Assembly: GCA_044233745.1 (NCBI GenBank)
Contig: JBIIJN010000066.1
Coordinates: 1 to 15,658, forward strand
Direction of reading: 5' to 3'
From: UBA6165 sp044233745
GTDB taxonomy: Bacteria > Bacteroidota > Bacteroidia > Flavobacteriales_D > Crocinitomicaceae
Length of the DNA: 15,658 bases
Positions 6,843-14,387 of the stretch are shown here, in pieces. The translations under genes were made by a program, and so were the position numbers. How positions within the stretch are numbered: position 1 is the first letter of the stretch; each line of letters begins with the position of its first letter. A model generated the notes under the pieces. The model ran no database searches. It was not told the DNA's origin and saw only the letters and a list, made by a program, of their open reading frames with translations.

Positions 6843-9206
6843 ATGAAATTCCTTTTTTCGCTTCTCTTAGTTATTCTTAGCACTCAACTGCATGCGCAAC
6901 AATATGCCATACAAATCGAGGTGCGCGATGAAGACAATAACGAGTTGATTTTGGGAGCCAAAGTGCATTCCATTGACGAAGATAAAATTGCTGTTTTCCC
7001 CAATGGTTCTGGGATTTTTGCGTCAAATTTGCGCTACCACCATGTACATATTTATGCGGCGGGTTTTGAGATGAAGGAGTTGGATTTGGATTTGCAGCGC
7101 GATACTTTGCTTGTCGTTTTTTTGCATCCCACCTCACTCGAAATGCGTGAAACCGTTATTGAACATGCTTTGATCAGCAATTCGGAGCGCACTTCTTCGG
7201 TGTCTGTGACTTCCATGAATCGCGAGGAAATGTTGCAGAACAATCCGAGTAGTTTTGCCGAGACTTTGGAATCCATACCAGGGGTAACGACTAACAATGT
7301 TGGGGTGGGCATTGCTCGACCTGTGATTCGCGGTTTGTCGGGCACGCGCATTTATGTGGCAGACATGGGCTTGCGTCAAGAAGGGCAGCAGTGGGGCAAC
7401 GATCATGGTTTGGAATTGGATCAATACGGCATCGAACGCGTGGAAGTGATTCGCGGTCCTGCGACAATTGTTTATGGTCCGGATGCCATGGCAGGCGTAA
7501 TTCACATCCTCAATGATATTTGGCCAGAAGAAAATGGCTTGAAAATCGATTTGCTTTCCGGTTATAAAACCAACAACAACAATTGGCATCATTCTGTCGG
7601 TGTCAAAGGATTGAAGAACAATTTCTATTTCAATGCCCGCTTCAGCCAAAAGCAGTACCAAGACATGCGCGTGCCCATTGATTCCTTTACCTATCTCACT
7701 TTTAATCTTCCTATTTACGAGCGCCGTTTGAAAAATACCGCTGGTTTGGAGCGCAACGCCAGCTTGACTTTAGGATACAAAACGGAAAGTTCCAAATTTT
7801 GGATTCGAGGCAGTTATTACCATCTCCATCAAGGACTTTTTTCAGGGGCGATTGGGGTTCCGAATGCCTATGGTTTGGGTCATGAAAATGATTTTAAAAA
7901 CATCGAATTGCCATCGCAGCGTGTCGGACACTTCAAAATTGACGCGCATCACATCACCAGATTGAGGAAAAACACCATTTGGAGCACCGATTTAGGCTAC
8001 CAACGCAACGATCGCTTGGAGCAGTCCTTGGCGCATTTGCATGGCGTTGTGCTCAGTTCGCCTTCGGATACTGCCCACCGTTTTGTTTTGGAAACGTATC
8101 AATTTCGTACTACGATAAAACGAACTTTATCCAACCAAACCAAATTGAATGTTGGTGCCACTGGATTATATCAAACCAATGAACACGCGGGATTTGAATT
8201 TTTATTGCCCAATTTTTCCGCCTTGGAATTTGGGATTTATGCTTTTGCAGAACAAGTCTTAAACGAGCGTTGGAATTTGAATTTTGGTCTCCGAACAGAT
8301 TATGCCCGCGTAGAAACCGAGCAAAAAAAACGCGCAGTTATTCAGCAAGGTCAAGTTTTGGATCAAGAATTGGCTCCTGAAATAACAAGAAATTTTGCCA
8401 ATTGGGCGGCTCAAATTGGCTTGAATTATGAAATTACGCACCACCACATTTTGAAATTCAATTTGGCTAGAACGTATCGTTTTCCAAGAGCAGTTGAACT
8501 GACCATGAATGGCGTGCATCACGGTACTTTTCGTCATGAAATAGGCAATCCCGACTTGCAAACCGAAACGGCCTATCAGCTCGATGTTTTATATGAATAC
8601 CACACCGACAAGCGCGTTTTAACCATTACTCCATTTGTCAATTACTACAACAACTTTATTTATCTGCGTCCAACGGGTCAGTTCTCGCCTTTGCCAGATG
8701 CTGGACAAATGTTTCGCTATGCCCAACACGATGCTGTTTTGAGTGGGGCAGAGGTGATGTTCCAACAAGCCATTGGAAAACAATTCAATTTCACGGCCAA
8801 AGCGCAATACGTGCATGCCTACAATTTGAGTTTGGGTCGCAATTTGCCTTTTATTCCGCCACTCGAACTTTCCTTAGAACCCGAATGGAAAATGGGCGAT
8901 TGGAAATTCATGAAAAAAATGTTCTTCAAACCCATGGTGAACTATGTTTTTGCGCAAAATTTGGTAGATATCAACGAAAAAGCCACACCAGGTTTTTTAT
9001 TATTAAATGCCGACATCGGTTTTCAAATCTTATCTGGCAAATCGCTCGGCAAAGTGAATTTCCCACAAGGCATGTTGGTGAATTTAGGATTCAGAAATAT
9101 ACTCAACACACCTTATCTCAAACACCTGAGTCGTTACAGACTATTGGAAATCACTGAGCCCGGATTTAATTTCATGGTAACGGTGAGAGTGCCGATTGGG
9201 GGGTGA
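6843..9206 (+). CDS. TonB-dependent outer-membrane receptor, ZnuD-like, probable metal uptake
   Basis: A 787-residue outer-membrane importer. Residues 1-18 are a signal peptide (MKFLFSLLLVILSTQLHA). Residues about 20-95 form a carboxypeptidase-regulatory-like beta domain typical of Bacteroidota receptors. Residues about 115-222 are the plug, with the SIPGV..RP.IRGLSG block at 144-167 and the VEVIRGPATIVYG block at 200-212. The remainder is a beta barrel ending in FMVTVRVPIGG. The plug carries an EGQQWGNDHGLELDQYG stretch (180-196) with Asp187-His188. Histidine pairs or clusters recur in the barrel and its likely loops: YHLHQG, DAHHIT, LAHLHG, THHHI and GVHHGTFRHEIGNPDL. From family knowledge these features resemble ZnuD-type zinc receptors, so zinc or another transition metal is the likely ligand; this is inference. 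It stands alone, without a neighbouring SusD, hemophore or ABC transporter gene. ATG 6843 is chosen because the earlier TTG lies in the promoter. Confidence 0.88.
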   Translation: MKFLFSLLLVILSTQLHAQQYAIQIEVRDEDNNELILGAKVHSIDEDKIAVFPNGSGIFASNLRYHHVHIYAAGFEMKELDLDLQRDTLLVVFLHPTSLEMRETVIEHALISNSERTSSVSVTSMNREEMLQNNPSSFAETLESIPGVTTNNVGVGIARPVIRGLSGTRIYVADMGLRQEGQQWGNDHGLELDQYGIERVEVIRGPATIVYGPDAMAGVIHILNDIWPEENGLKIDLLSGYKTNNNNWHHSVGVKGLKNNFYFNARFSQKQYQDMRVPIDSFTYLTFNLPIYERRLKNTAGLERNASLTLGYKTESSKFWIRGSYYHLHQGLFSGAIGVPNAYGLGHENDFKNIELPSQRVGHFKIDAHHITRLRKNTIWSTDLGYQRNDRLEQSLAHLHGVVLSSPSDTAHRFVLETYQFRTTIKRTLSNQTKLNVGATGLYQTNEHAGFEFLLPNFSALEFGIYAFAEQVLNERWNLNFGLRTDYARVETEQKKRAVIQQGQVLDQELAPEITRNFANWAAQIGLNYEITHHHILKFNLARTYRFPRAVELTMNGVHHGTFRHEIGNPDLQTETAYQLDVLYEYHTDKRVLTITPFVNYYNNFIYLRPTGQFSPLPDAGQMFRYAQHDAVLSGAEVMFQQAIGKQFNFTAKAQYVHAYNLSLGRNLPFIPPLELSLEPEWKMGDWKFMKKMFFKPMVNYVFAQNLVDINEKATPGFLLLNADIGFQILSGKSLGKVNFPQGMLVNLGFRNILNTPYLKHLSRYRLLEITEPGFNFMVTVRVPIGG

Positions 9207-9239
9207 TTTTTTTTCATGACTTTTTGATTTCATGTTACA

Positions 9240-9259
9240 AATCGAATGACCGTTCGATT
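9240..9259. repeat. Short stem-loop downstream of the TonB receptor gene
   Basis: Arms AATCGAA (9240-9246) and TTCGATT (9253-9259) pair perfectly around a 6-nt loop, 34 nt after the receptor stop codon. No U-tract follows, so it may be a weak 3'-end structure or a protein site rather than a true intrinsic terminator. Confidence 0.4.
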
Positions 9260-9299
9260 CTACACTGACCATCTTATTTCTCAATTTTAATTTTTCAAA

Positions 9300-9314
9300 C
9301 TGAGCATGTCGAAG
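9300..9314. repeat. Copy of a short CTGAGC-GTCGAAG intergenic repeat
   Basis: The 15-mer CTGAGCATGTCGAAG sits in the gap between the receptor and smpB. Close variants (CTGAGCnnnGTCGAAG and its complement) are, from memory, common intergenic repeats in many Bacteroidota genomes. Only one copy is in this window, so its repeat status cannot be shown here. Flanking AAACT/AGTTT bases are complementary and could form a small hairpin. Confidence 0.35.
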
Positions 9315-9343
9315 TTTTAATTTCTTACTTTTAATTTCCTTAC
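9315..9343 (+). repeat. Tandem imperfect direct repeat in the smpB promoter
   Basis: TTTTAATTTCTTAC (9315-9328) is followed at once by TTTTAATTTCCTTAC (9329-9343), differing by one inserted C. The duplication places a second -7-like octamer, TACTTTTA (9326-9333), 15 nt upstream of the perfect one at 9341. Confidence 0.6.
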
Positions 9344-9348
9344 TTTTG
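9341..9348 (+). promoter_or_regulatory. -7 element of the smpB promoter
   Basis: TACTTTTG matches TAnnTTTG in full. Only four bases separate it from the ATG at 9353, so a transcript started here would have almost no leader. The upstream imperfect copy at 9326-9333 would give a leader of about 15 nt. No convincing -33 box is seen for either. Confidence 0.5.
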
Positions 9349-9352
9349 TCCC

Positions 9353-9808
9353 ATGTCTACAAACACTGTAAATATATCCAACAAGCGCGCCCGATTCGAG
9401 TTCCACATCATGGATGAATTCACGGCGGGCATTCAACTTTCGGGTACTGAAATCAAGAGCATTCGCCAAAACAAGGCCAGTATTCTCGAGGCTTTTTGTG
9501 TGTTTGAGGGAGATCAACTTTTCGTGCGCAACATGCACATCGCCGAATATGCCGAAGGTTCATATAACAACCACAAACTCAAACGCGACAGAAAATTGTT
9601 GCTGAATCGCAAGGAATTGGATAAACTCAAAAGAAAATCTCAGGTAAAAGGTTTTGCAATCGTGCCACTCAAAATTTTCATGTCAGAATCTGGTTTTGCC
9701 AAAATGCAAATTGCCCTAGGCGAGGGTAAAAAACTCCACGACAAACGCGAGGATATGAAGGAGAAAGATACCAAACGCGATTTGGACCGCATTATGAAAA
9801 GCAGATAA
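9353..9808 (+). CDS. smpB: SsrA (tmRNA)-binding protein SmpB
   Basis: A 151-residue protein of normal SmpB length. It binds tmRNA and brings it to stalled ribosomes for trans-translation, tagging the unfinished peptide and freeing the ribosome. The N-terminal part NISNKRARFEF leads into the OB-fold, with the hallmark AGIQLSGTEIKSIRQ at about 25-39. The conserved RDRKLLLNRKEL block lies near 78-89, followed by KGFAIVPLKIFMSESGFAKM. The basic tail GEGKKLHDKREDMKEKD..RDLDRIMK, which enters the empty A site in the ribosome, is complete. It lies between the receptor and pdhA, all on the plus strand, with 85 nt to pdhA. pdhA has its own promoter match, so joint transcription is not required. The tmRNA gene itself is not in the window. 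Confidence 0.97.
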   Translation: MSTNTVNISNKRARFEFHIMDEFTAGIQLSGTEIKSIRQNKASILEAFCVFEGDQLFVRNMHIAEYAEGSYNNHKLKRDRKLLLNRKELDKLKRKSQVKGFAIVPLKIFMSESGFAKMQIALGEGKKLHDKREDMKEKDTKRDLDRIMKSR

Positions 9809-9830
9809 GATTCAACCTTTTCACACACTA

Positions 9831-9849
9831 TATTGTTTCCATAACAATA
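9831..9849 (+). promoter_or_regulatory. Inverted repeat in the pdhA promoter region
   Basis: Arms TATTGTT (9831-9837) and AACAATA (9843-9849) are perfectly complementary with a 5-nt spacer. The right arm covers the expected -33 position of the pdhA promoter (about 9845-9848), where no TTTG is present. An operator or activator site is plausible. It is too AU-rich to be a strong terminator for smpB. Confidence 0.4.
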
Positions 9850-9867
9850 ACAAAAACCGAAATAAAC

Positions 9868-9875
9868 TATATTTG
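9868..9875 (+). promoter_or_regulatory. -7 element of the pdhA-pdhC promoter
   Basis: TATATTTG is a full TAnnTTTG match followed by CA, 18 nt upstream of ATG 9894. The implied leader is about 12-15 nt. No TTTG occurs at -33; an inverted repeat lies there instead. Confidence 0.6.
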
Positions 9876-9893
9876 CACCTCTAATTTGATATT

Positions 9894-10955
9894 ATGGCAG
9901 AAGCAATCTCTAAGAAATCAAAACCAGCAGCCTCAGCAAAAAAGAAGGATGCCGCTGATAATCAGTTGAAATTCTCGAAAGAGACCTACATAAAATGGTA
10001 CAAAGACATGCTTTTGATGCGCAAATTCGAAGAGAAAGCGGGTCAGTTGTATATCCAACAAAAATTTGGTGGATTTTGTCACTTGTACATCGGTCAAGAA
10101 GCTGTCGTGGCAGGAACAGTTAGTGGTTCGCGCCCAACGGATAAGCACATGACCGCCTATCGCGATCACGCACATCCAATTGGTTTGGGTACTGATGTTC
10201 GCGTGTTGATGGCAGAATTATACGGAAAAGCTACAGGCTGTTCTAAAGGAAAAGGTGGTTCGATGCACTTCTTCGATAAGGAGAAAAATTTCATGGGTGG
10301 TCACGGAATCGTGGGTGCTCAAATTGCAATGGGCGCAGGTGTTGGTTTTGCTGAAAAATACAATGGAACAGACAACGTAGCCTTCGTTTCTATGGGTGAT
10401 GGTGCTGTGCGTCAAGGTGCCTTGCATGAAACATTCAACATGGCGATGCTTTGGAAATTACCCGTGATTTTTATCATTGAGAATAACAATTACGCGATGG
10501 GGACCTCAGTTGAACGCACAACAAACGTTCACGATTTATCGAAAATTGGCGCTTCTTATGAAATGCCGTCATTTTCTGTAAATGGTATGTCGCCAGAAGC
10601 CGTGCATGACGCTGTAGCTGAGGCTTGCGACCGCGCCCGTCGAGGCGATGGACCAACGCTTTTGGATATCAGAACTTACAGATACAAAGGTCATTCAATG
10701 TCTGATCCGCAAAAATACCGCAGCAAAGACGAAGTGGCCGATTGGCAAGAGCGCGACCCAATTGAACATTGTTTGAAAGTGATTCAAGACAACAAATTTT
10801 TGACTGAAAAACAAATCACTGAAATCCAAGAGTGGGTGAAAAATGAAGTAGAAGAGTCAGTGAAGTTCGCTGAAGAATCACCACTTCCAGACCCATCAGA
10901 ATTGTATGAAGATGTTTACATGCAAAAAGATTATCCATACATCAAAGAGTATTAA
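9894..10955 (+). CDS. pdhA: Pyruvate dehydrogenase E1 component, alpha subunit
   Basis: A 353-residue thiamine-diphosphate enzyme subunit. With E1-beta it decarboxylates pyruvate and passes the acetyl group to the lipoyl arm of E2. The thiamine-diphosphate motif begins GDGAVRQGA at 168-176 and ends in ENNNYAMGT at 196-204. The substrate-channel blocks FGGFCHLYIGQEA (58-70) and AYRDHAHPIG (88-97), and the C-terminal RYKGHSMSDP loop, all fit the PdhA type rather than the fused AceE type. Residues 1-26 form an extra Lys/Ala-rich stretch (KKSKPAASAKKKDAAD) before the usual start of the fold near FSKETYIKWYKDML. pdhC follows after 21 nt, so the two form an operon. pdhB (E1-beta) and lpd (E3) are absent here and must be elsewhere, as is usual in Flavobacteriia. 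A branched-chain 2-oxoacid E1-alpha is the main alternative, but neighbour and motifs favour pyruvate. Confidence 0.93.
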   Translation: MAEAISKKSKPAASAKKKDAADNQLKFSKETYIKWYKDMLLMRKFEEKAGQLYIQQKFGGFCHLYIGQEAVVAGTVSGSRPTDKHMTAYRDHAHPIGLGTDVRVLMAELYGKATGCSKGKGGSMHFFDKEKNFMGGHGIVGAQIAMGAGVGFAEKYNGTDNVAFVSMGDGAVRQGALHETFNMAMLWKLPVIFIIENNNYAMGTSVERTTNVHDLSKIGASYEMPSFSVNGMSPEAVHDAVAEACDRARRGDGPTLLDIRTYRYKGHSMSDPQKYRSKDEVADWQERDPIEHCLKVIQDNKFLTEKQITEIQEWVKNEVEESVKFAEESPLPDPSELYEDVYMQKDYPYIKEY

Positions 10956-10976
10956 AAGCAATTTTAGATAAATATT

Positions 10977-12602
10977 ATGGCAGAAATTGTACACATGCCC
11001 AAATTGAGCGATACCATGACAGAAGGTGTTGTGGCGGCTTGGCATAAAAAGGTTGGCGACAAAGTTTCCTCTGGTGATTTGTTAGCTGATATCGAAACGG
11101 ACAAAGCGACCATGGAATTTGAATCGTTTTACGACGGTGTTTTGCTCCATATCGGAGTGGAAACTGGAAAAAGCGCTCCAGTAAATTCAATTTTGGCAAT
11201 TATCGGTGAAGCTGGAACGGACGTTAAAGCTTTGTTGGCTCAAGAAGCCAATGGTAGTGCGCCAGCTGAAACGCAAGAGCCTCCTGCTGCTCCAACTGTT
11301 GTTGAAGAAAAGGCTCCGGCTGCTGCACCTCAAGTCGCGGTGGATTTATCAAAATTCAAAGCGCAGGTGGTTGAAATGCCGAAATTGAGCGATACCATGA
11401 CCGATGGTGTTGTTGCAGCTTGGCATAAAAAAGTGGGCGATACTGTAGCTTCAGGTGATATTTTGGCTGAAATCGAAACAGACAAAGCCACTATGGAATT
11501 TGAGTCTTTCTATGATGGAATCTTGTTGCATATTGGTGTTGAAAAAGGTCAAAGTGCTCCAGTAAACTCAATTTTGGCGATTATTGGTGAAAAAGGTACT
11601 GATGTAAAAGCCTTACTTGCAGCATATTCGAGCAAGTCAGCTGCTCCGGTTCAAAAAGAAGCGCCAGTTGCAACTCAAAATTCAAGTCCAGCGCCTGCAC
11701 CTGTTGCTGCACCTGTCTCTGTTCCTACACAAACAAAAGCTGTTCCTGCTCCAGTAATGGAAAACACGGGTCGCATCAATGTTTCTCCTTTGGCTCGTAA
11801 AATGGCTGAGGAACGCGGAATTCACTTGGGCATGATTAAAGGTTCGGGCGACAATGGACGTATCATCAAGCGCGATGTTGACGCATTTGTTCCTGGAAAC
11901 ATGGGCGCTTTAAATGCAGTTGAATCTTTCCACGATGAGCCTGTTTCGCAAATGCGTAAGACCATTGCCCGTCGTTTGGCCGAAAGTAAATTCACAGCTC
12001 CACATTTCTATTTGAATTTGGAGATCAATATGGATAACGCCATTGCAGCGCGCACAGCTATTAACAATCAAGGAGGAAGCAAGATTTCTTTCAACGATAT
12101 GGTAATCAAAGCGGTTGCGAAAGCATTGAAAAAGCATCCGAATGTCAACAGTTCATGGTATGGCGATTTTATTCGCAGAAATGAGCACGTACATGTGGGC
12201 GTAGCAGTTGCCGTTGAAGATGGATTGTTGGTGCCAGTGGTGCGTTTCGCGGATGGAAAATCTTTACAAGACATCAACGCGGAAGTCAAAGAATTTGCTC
12301 AAAAAGCAAAAGACAAAAAACTGCAACCAGCTGATTGGGAAGGGAATACATTTACCATTTCCAACTTGGGCATGTTTGGCATCGACTCTTTCACAGCAAT
12401 TATTAATCCACCAGATAGCTGCATCTTAGCAGTAGGCGGAATCAAAGAAGTGCCAGTGGTGAAAAACGGTCAGTTGGCTGTTGGCAACATCATGAAAGTA
12501 ACGCTTTCCTGTGATCACCGCGTTGTGGATGGCGCAACTGGAGCGGCTTTCCTACAAACTTTGAAAGCTTATTTGGAAGACCCCATTCTGATGTTTGCTT
12601 AG
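10977..12602 (+). CDS. pdhC: Pyruvate dehydrogenase E2, dihydrolipoamide acetyltransferase with two lipoyl domains
   Basis: A 541-residue core subunit of the pyruvate dehydrogenase complex that transfers acetyl groups from its lipoyl arms to CoA. Domains in order: lipoyl 1 (residues 4-88, lipoyl-lysine Lys43 in ETDKATM); Ala/Pro/Glu linker (89-128); lipoyl 2 (131-215, Lys170); a second Ala/Pro linker (216-262); E1/E3-binding domain (267-304, VSPLARKMAEERGI and GRIIKRDVDAF); and the acetyltransferase domain (about 315-541). The catalytic DHRVVDG has His514 and Asp518. The two lipoyl domains differ at only 9 of 82 aligned residues. The gene starts 21 nt after pdhA and ends 26 nt before a strong intrinsic terminator, so pdhA-pdhC is a complete transcription unit. 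Confidence 0.96.
   Translation: MAEIVHMPKLSDTMTEGVVAAWHKKVGDKVSSGDLLADIETDKATMEFESFYDGVLLHIGVETGKSAPVNSILAIIGEAGTDVKALLAQEANGSAPAETQEPPAAPTVVEEKAPAAAPQVAVDLSKFKAQVVEMPKLSDTMTDGVVAAWHKKVGDTVASGDILAEIETDKATMEFESFYDGILLHIGVEKGQSAPVNSILAIIGEKGTDVKALLAAYSSKSAAPVQKEAPVATQNSSPAPAPVAAPVSVPTQTKAVPAPVMENTGRINVSPLARKMAEERGIHLGMIKGSGDNGRIIKRDVDAFVPGNMGALNAVESFHDEPVSQMRKTIARRLAESKFTAPHFYLNLEINMDNAIAARTAINNQGGSKISFNDMVIKAVAKALKKHPNVNSSWYGDFIRRNEHVHVGVAVAVEDGLLVPVVRFADGKSLQDINAEVKEFAQKAKDKKLQPADWEGNTFTISNLGMFGIDSFTAIINPPDSCILAVGGIKEVPVVKNGQLAVGNIMKVTLSCDHRVVDGATGAAFLQTLKAYLEDPILMFA
10995..11240 (+). repeat. Lipoyl-domain coding repeat, copy 1
   Basis: Codes for residues 7-88 of the E2 protein and is duplicated at 11376-11621. 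Both copies share exact stretches such as AAATTGAGCGATACCATGAC and TCAATTTTGGC. At protein level 73 of 82 positions are identical, so this is an intragenic duplication kept very similar. Confidence 0.85.
11376..11621 (+). repeat. Lipoyl-domain coding repeat, copy 2
   Basis: Second copy of the unit at 10995-11240, coding for residues 134-215, offset by 127 codons. The nine differences are mostly conservative (Glu/Asp, Ile/Leu, Ile/Val, Ser/Ala, Lys/Gln), and the lipoyl-lysine context ETDKATMEFESFYDG is unchanged. Confidence 0.85.
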
Positions 12603-12627
12603 AACATAAAAAAATAAATTGAAAGAG

Positions 12628-12655
12628 AACCGAGCAGTGATGTTCGGTTTTTTTT
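12628..12655 (+). terminator. Intrinsic terminator of the pdhA-pdhC operon
   Basis: AACCGA (12628-12633) pairs with TCGGTT (12644-12649) around a 10-nt loop, and an unbroken run of eight T follows at 12648-12655. It lies 26 nt after the pdhC stop codon. Confidence 0.85.
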
Positions 12656-12749
12656 GTGGATTAGTTTGTCTCTAGTTATTCTCAGAGGTTCAAGGAGGAA
12701 ACTTCCTTTATATTCATTGCTGTTTCGAGGTATGACCTCTTGCCTATGC

Positions 12750-14387
12750 CTAGAATATCATCCCCACCAAAATCGCAGTTGACAAACAAGCCAATGTGCC
12801 ACCGATAAGCGCTTTCATGCCGAATTTGGCCAGTTCTCCTTTTCTTCCTGGAACAAGAGCACCGATGCCACCAATTTGAATACCAATGGAGGCAAAATTG
12901 GCAAATCCACAGAGGGCGTAAGTAGCCATGAGCACAGATTTCTGGGTCATGCGGTCTTGCAATTCACCTAAATGCGGGTAGGCTACAAATTCATTGAGGA
13001 TGGTTTTTTCGCCCAACAATTGTCCAAAAATCATGGCGTCTTGCCAAGGTACCCCGATCAGCCAAGCGACCGGCGCGAAAATATTTCCCATCAAAAATTC
13101 GAAACTTAAACTATCATAGTTTCCTCCAGCCGCTATCATTTCGTTTAATCCCGTCATGTATCCAAACAACCAAAGTATGTAATTACAAAGCGCAATTAAA
13201 CTGATAAAAACAATGAGCATGGCACCAACATTCACCGCCAAACGCACGCCATCTGTTGTTCCATTGGCAATGGCTTCTAGTGTGCTGCCTCCTAACTTTT
13301 CTTTGGAAACAGTTAGGTCTGTTTGAATTTTCTCTTTCTCTGGGTATAGAATTTTAGCAAAAACAATGGCTGCGGGTGCCGACATAATGGAAGCCGTTAG
13401 CAAGTGCTTGGCAAAATAAAGTTCTTTGATTGGGTCGCCTTTGCCTAAAAATCCGATATAAGCAGCCAATACTCCGCCTGCAATAGTTGCCATACCACCA
13501 ACCATCAAAGAGAGCAGTTCCGACTTGGTCATTTTTTCTAAATAGGGTTTTACTAAAAGTGGCGCTTCTGTTTGACCAAGAAACACATTGCCAGCAGCAG
13601 CTACGCTTTCAGCACCAGATAAACCCATTGTGCGATACATCACCCAAGCCATGCCGTACACGAATTTTTGTAATATTCCCCAATAATAAAGTAGGGAAGA
13701 CAAGGCAGAAAAGAAAATCACAGAAGGCAAAATCCATGTTACGAAATTCATCAAAATAGGATTCATGTCAACATCGCCAAAACTACTGAACACAAATGAT
13801 GCTCCCGCGTGCGACATATTGACAACCTTGGTAAACATTTTGGCAAGAAAATCAAAAATTCCCGCTACAAACGGCACTTTTAGAATAAGCACAGCCAAAA
13901 CCAATTGAAGAACCGTACCTTTTGCTACGAGTGACCAATTAATTGCTTTGCGGTCGCTGCTCAAAAGATAGGCCAATCCAAGCACAAATAGCAACCCGAT
14001 AAAACCGCGCAACAAACCAATCACTGAAAACCCGGTGTTGTTTTTAACCGAACTCTCCAGGTAATGAATTTCTTTGGATGTTGATGAAATTAATGTGAGC
14101 TCGGATGCCGTGCGACTTTTTACAAAGAATGAAACTGTATCGGTTGAAGCGAAGAGCAGTAAAGTGTCTTTCGTGATTTGCCAATTTCCAGATTTGATTT
14201 CCGGAAAATCAGCATCCTTAATTTCAAAGGTTTGGTCTTGCTTAAATTCAAGGTATCCAGTAGAGCGTTCCCAGCGATTGAATAAGTTATTTTGCTGCGC
14301 GAAACTAGGTATTGCAAGAATACAAACAAAAGCAAGGATTAACCAAGCATTGATTTTATTGATATTACTGGCGCTTCTTGATTTCAT
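12750..14387 (-). CDS. Concentrative (Na+/H+-coupled) nucleoside transporter with secreted N-terminal domain
   Basis: A 545-residue inner-membrane protein of the CNT/NupC family, importing nucleosides by ion symport. The transporter part (about 115-545) has several membrane helices, the hairpin motif GQTEAPLLVKPYLEKMTKSEL, the gate region with TTDGVRLAVNVGAMLI, and the signature NEFVAY. Asn/Glu and Gln/Thr/Glu in these motifs bind nucleoside in known structures. Unusually, the N-terminus is a signal peptide (residues 1-30, cleavable at SFA-QQ) and a soluble stretch of about 85 residues rich in beta-prone segments (WERSTGYLEFKQDQTFEI, SGNWQITKDTLLLFAS), perhaps a lipocalin-like fold outside the membrane. 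Typical CNT proteins of about 400 residues lack this. ATG 14387 (MKSRSASNINKINAW) overlaps the preceding nuclease gene by 23 nt. An upstream ATG at 14411 would add eight residues to the signal-peptide n-region and is less likely. Overlap implies translational coupling. The gene is last in an etfA-nuclease-transporter operon. Confidence 0.9.
   Translation of the reverse strand: MKSRSASNINKINAWLILAFVCILAIPSFAQQNNLFNRWERSTGYLEFKQDQTFEIKDADFPEIKSGNWQITKDTLLLFASTDTVSFFVKSRTASELTLISSTSKEIHYLESSVKNNTGFSVIGLLRGFIGLLFVLGLAYLLSSDRKAINWSLVAKGTVLQLVLAVLILKVPFVAGIFDFLAKMFTKVVNMSHAGASFVFSSFGDVDMNPILMNFVTWILPSVIFFSALSSLLYYWGILQKFVYGMAWVMYRTMGLSGAESVAAAGNVFLGQTEAPLLVKPYLEKMTKSELLSLMVGGMATIAGGVLAAYIGFLGKGDPIKELYFAKHLLTASIMSAPAAIVFAKILYPEKEKIQTDLTVSKEKLGGSTLEAIANGTTDGVRLAVNVGAMLIVFISLIALCNYILWLFGYMTGLNEMIAAGGNYDSLSFEFLMGNIFAPVAWLIGVPWQDAMIFGQLLGEKTILNEFVAYPHLGELQDRMTQKSVLMATYALCGFANFASIGIQIGGIGALVPGRKGELAKFGMKALIGGTLACLSTAILVGMIF

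Noticed and set aside
7134..7661. Minus-strand open frame of 175 codons
   Set aside because: It lies opposite the plug region of the TonB receptor, with low-quality composition and no motif; it is a shadow.
9205..9218. T-run after the TonB receptor as an intrinsic terminator
   Set aside because: No stem precedes the T-run; the only hairpin (9240-9259) comes after it.
12692..12739. Small hairpins (AGGAA/TTCCT at 12696-12707 and GAGGT/ACCTC at 12727-12739) as a terminator for the transporter gene
   Set aside because: Stems are only about 5 bp and no U-tract follows on the minus strand, so a terminator call is not supported.
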